Origin: Caldisericota bacterium
GTDB lineage: Bacteria > CAIJMQ01 > JAADFP01
Direction of reading: 5' to 3'
Length of the DNA stretch: 5,083 bases
NCBI GenBank assembly: GCA_013152825.1
Contig: JAADFP010000136.1
Span: 713-5,795 of the forward strand
The notes under the pieces: generated by a model
Database searches by the model: none
The model's input: only the letters and a program-made list of their open reading frames with translations
What the model was told of the DNA's origin: nothing
Shown: piece after piece, positions 4,646 through 5,083 of the stretch
Position numbering within the stretch: the stretch's first letter is position 1
How the letters are laid out: every line of letters begins with the position of its first letter
Position numbers and translations under genes: made by a program

Positions 4646-5083
4646 AAAAGTTTTTAATAATTTCCTGGATACTTTTTCTGTCGCATCTTGCTTTTGCTGA
4701 GGGTAACCTGCTGAGTTTACAGGAGAGTATATCCATAGCCTTGGGAAATAATCCCTCCATAAATATAGCCAGGGAGAAAATAAGGGAAGCGCAAACCGAT
4801 AAAGAAAAAGCACGCAGCAATTTCCTTCCCAAGCTTTATACTTTTTCCTCTTACACCCGCCTGGATAAAAAGAAGACTATGGATCTTAAATTACCTTCTT
4901 TCCCGGGATATCCCAGTATGCCCAAGCCTGTGCTCTCCGACGACAAAATCTACGATTATAACCTCAGTCTCTCCCAGCCGCTTTTCACCGGTGGAAAGCT
5001 TATCTCTCTTTACAACCTGCAGAAAGAAAATCTTGCGGCAAACCAACATAATTTTGAAAAGGTGAAGAATGACTTAATCTTTG
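4642..5083 (+). CDS. TolC/OEP-family outer-membrane efflux protein (N-terminus, partial)
   Basis: The first 147 residues of an outer-membrane channel component of a tripartite efflux or type I secretion system; the gene runs off the window end. The start overlaps the MarR stop as ATGA (4642-4645), with GGAG (4630-4633) 8 nt upstream, implying translational coupling. A signal peptide is clear: MKK, a hydrophobic stretch (4-16), and AFA with cleavage after Ala19. The mature N-terminus LSLQESISIALGNNPSI is the classic first OEP repeat, followed by a long helix with basic and acidic residues, then FLPKLYTFSSYTR, the start of the first beta strands, and SLSQPLFTGGK, the typical strand before the next helix. 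Family length is about 400-480 residues, so about two thirds is missing. A membrane-fusion protein and an RND or ABC pump would be expected downstream. Confidence 0.92.
   Translation, partial: MKKFLIISWILFLSHLAFAEGNLLSLQESISIALGNNPSINIAREKIREAQTDKEKARSNFLPKLYTFSSYTRLDKKKTMDLKLPSFPGYPSMPKPVLSDDKIYDYNLSLSQPLFTGGKLISLYNLQKENLAANQHNFEKVKNDLIF

Overview
This window comes from a Gram-negative-type bacterium: the last gene encodes a secreted TolC-type outer-membrane efflux protein. I cannot name the lineage. Palindromic repeats of the GTCATTCCC…GGGAATCCA kind and heptanucleotide arrays occur in many unrelated proteobacterial and environmental genomes, so they do not settle it.

Layout. (1) Positions 1-408 are a repeat-bearing intergenic region with a strong sigma70-type promoter (174-203) and a leader of about 200 nt. 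(2) Positions 409-1857 encode a 482-residue GadC-like glutamate/GABA antiporter. (3) Positions 1888-3293 hold gadB, glutamate decarboxylase, 30 nt downstream in the same operon. It is broken by an 11-bp tandem duplication (tract 3037-3061). Reading through gives 428 residues, of which the last 40 are out of frame; removing one repeat unit gives a 464-residue protein matching E. coli GadB to its C-terminal Lys-His-Ser. (4) Positions 3294-4213 are about 0.9 kb without genes, packed with hairpin repeats, two ~100-bp paired-palindrome elements and heptamer arrays. (5) Positions 4214-4645 encode a MarR-family regulator with its own promoter and a palindromic operator candidate. (6) From 4642 to the window end lies the N-terminus of a TolC/OEP-family protein, overlapping the regulator's stop codon.

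Function. The gadC-gadB pair would form the glutamate-dependent acid-resistance cycle: import glutamate, decarboxylate it with consumption of a proton, export GABA. Two things are unusual. The decarboxylase frame is interrupted, and the antiporter lacks the C-terminal plug that closes E. coli GadC at neutral pH. The MarR-TolC pair looks like the start of a self-regulated drug or solvent efflux operon whose pump genes lie beyond the window.

The best candidate for something undescribed is the repeat system. Five hairpins show compensatory base changes, and all have GNRA loops when read in one orientation. Four are paired head-to-head into two ~100-bp elements sharing an identical 25-bp core. 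Related repeat blocks, including a 58-bp direct repeat and YTYACTR heptamer arrays, lie on both sides of the gad operon.
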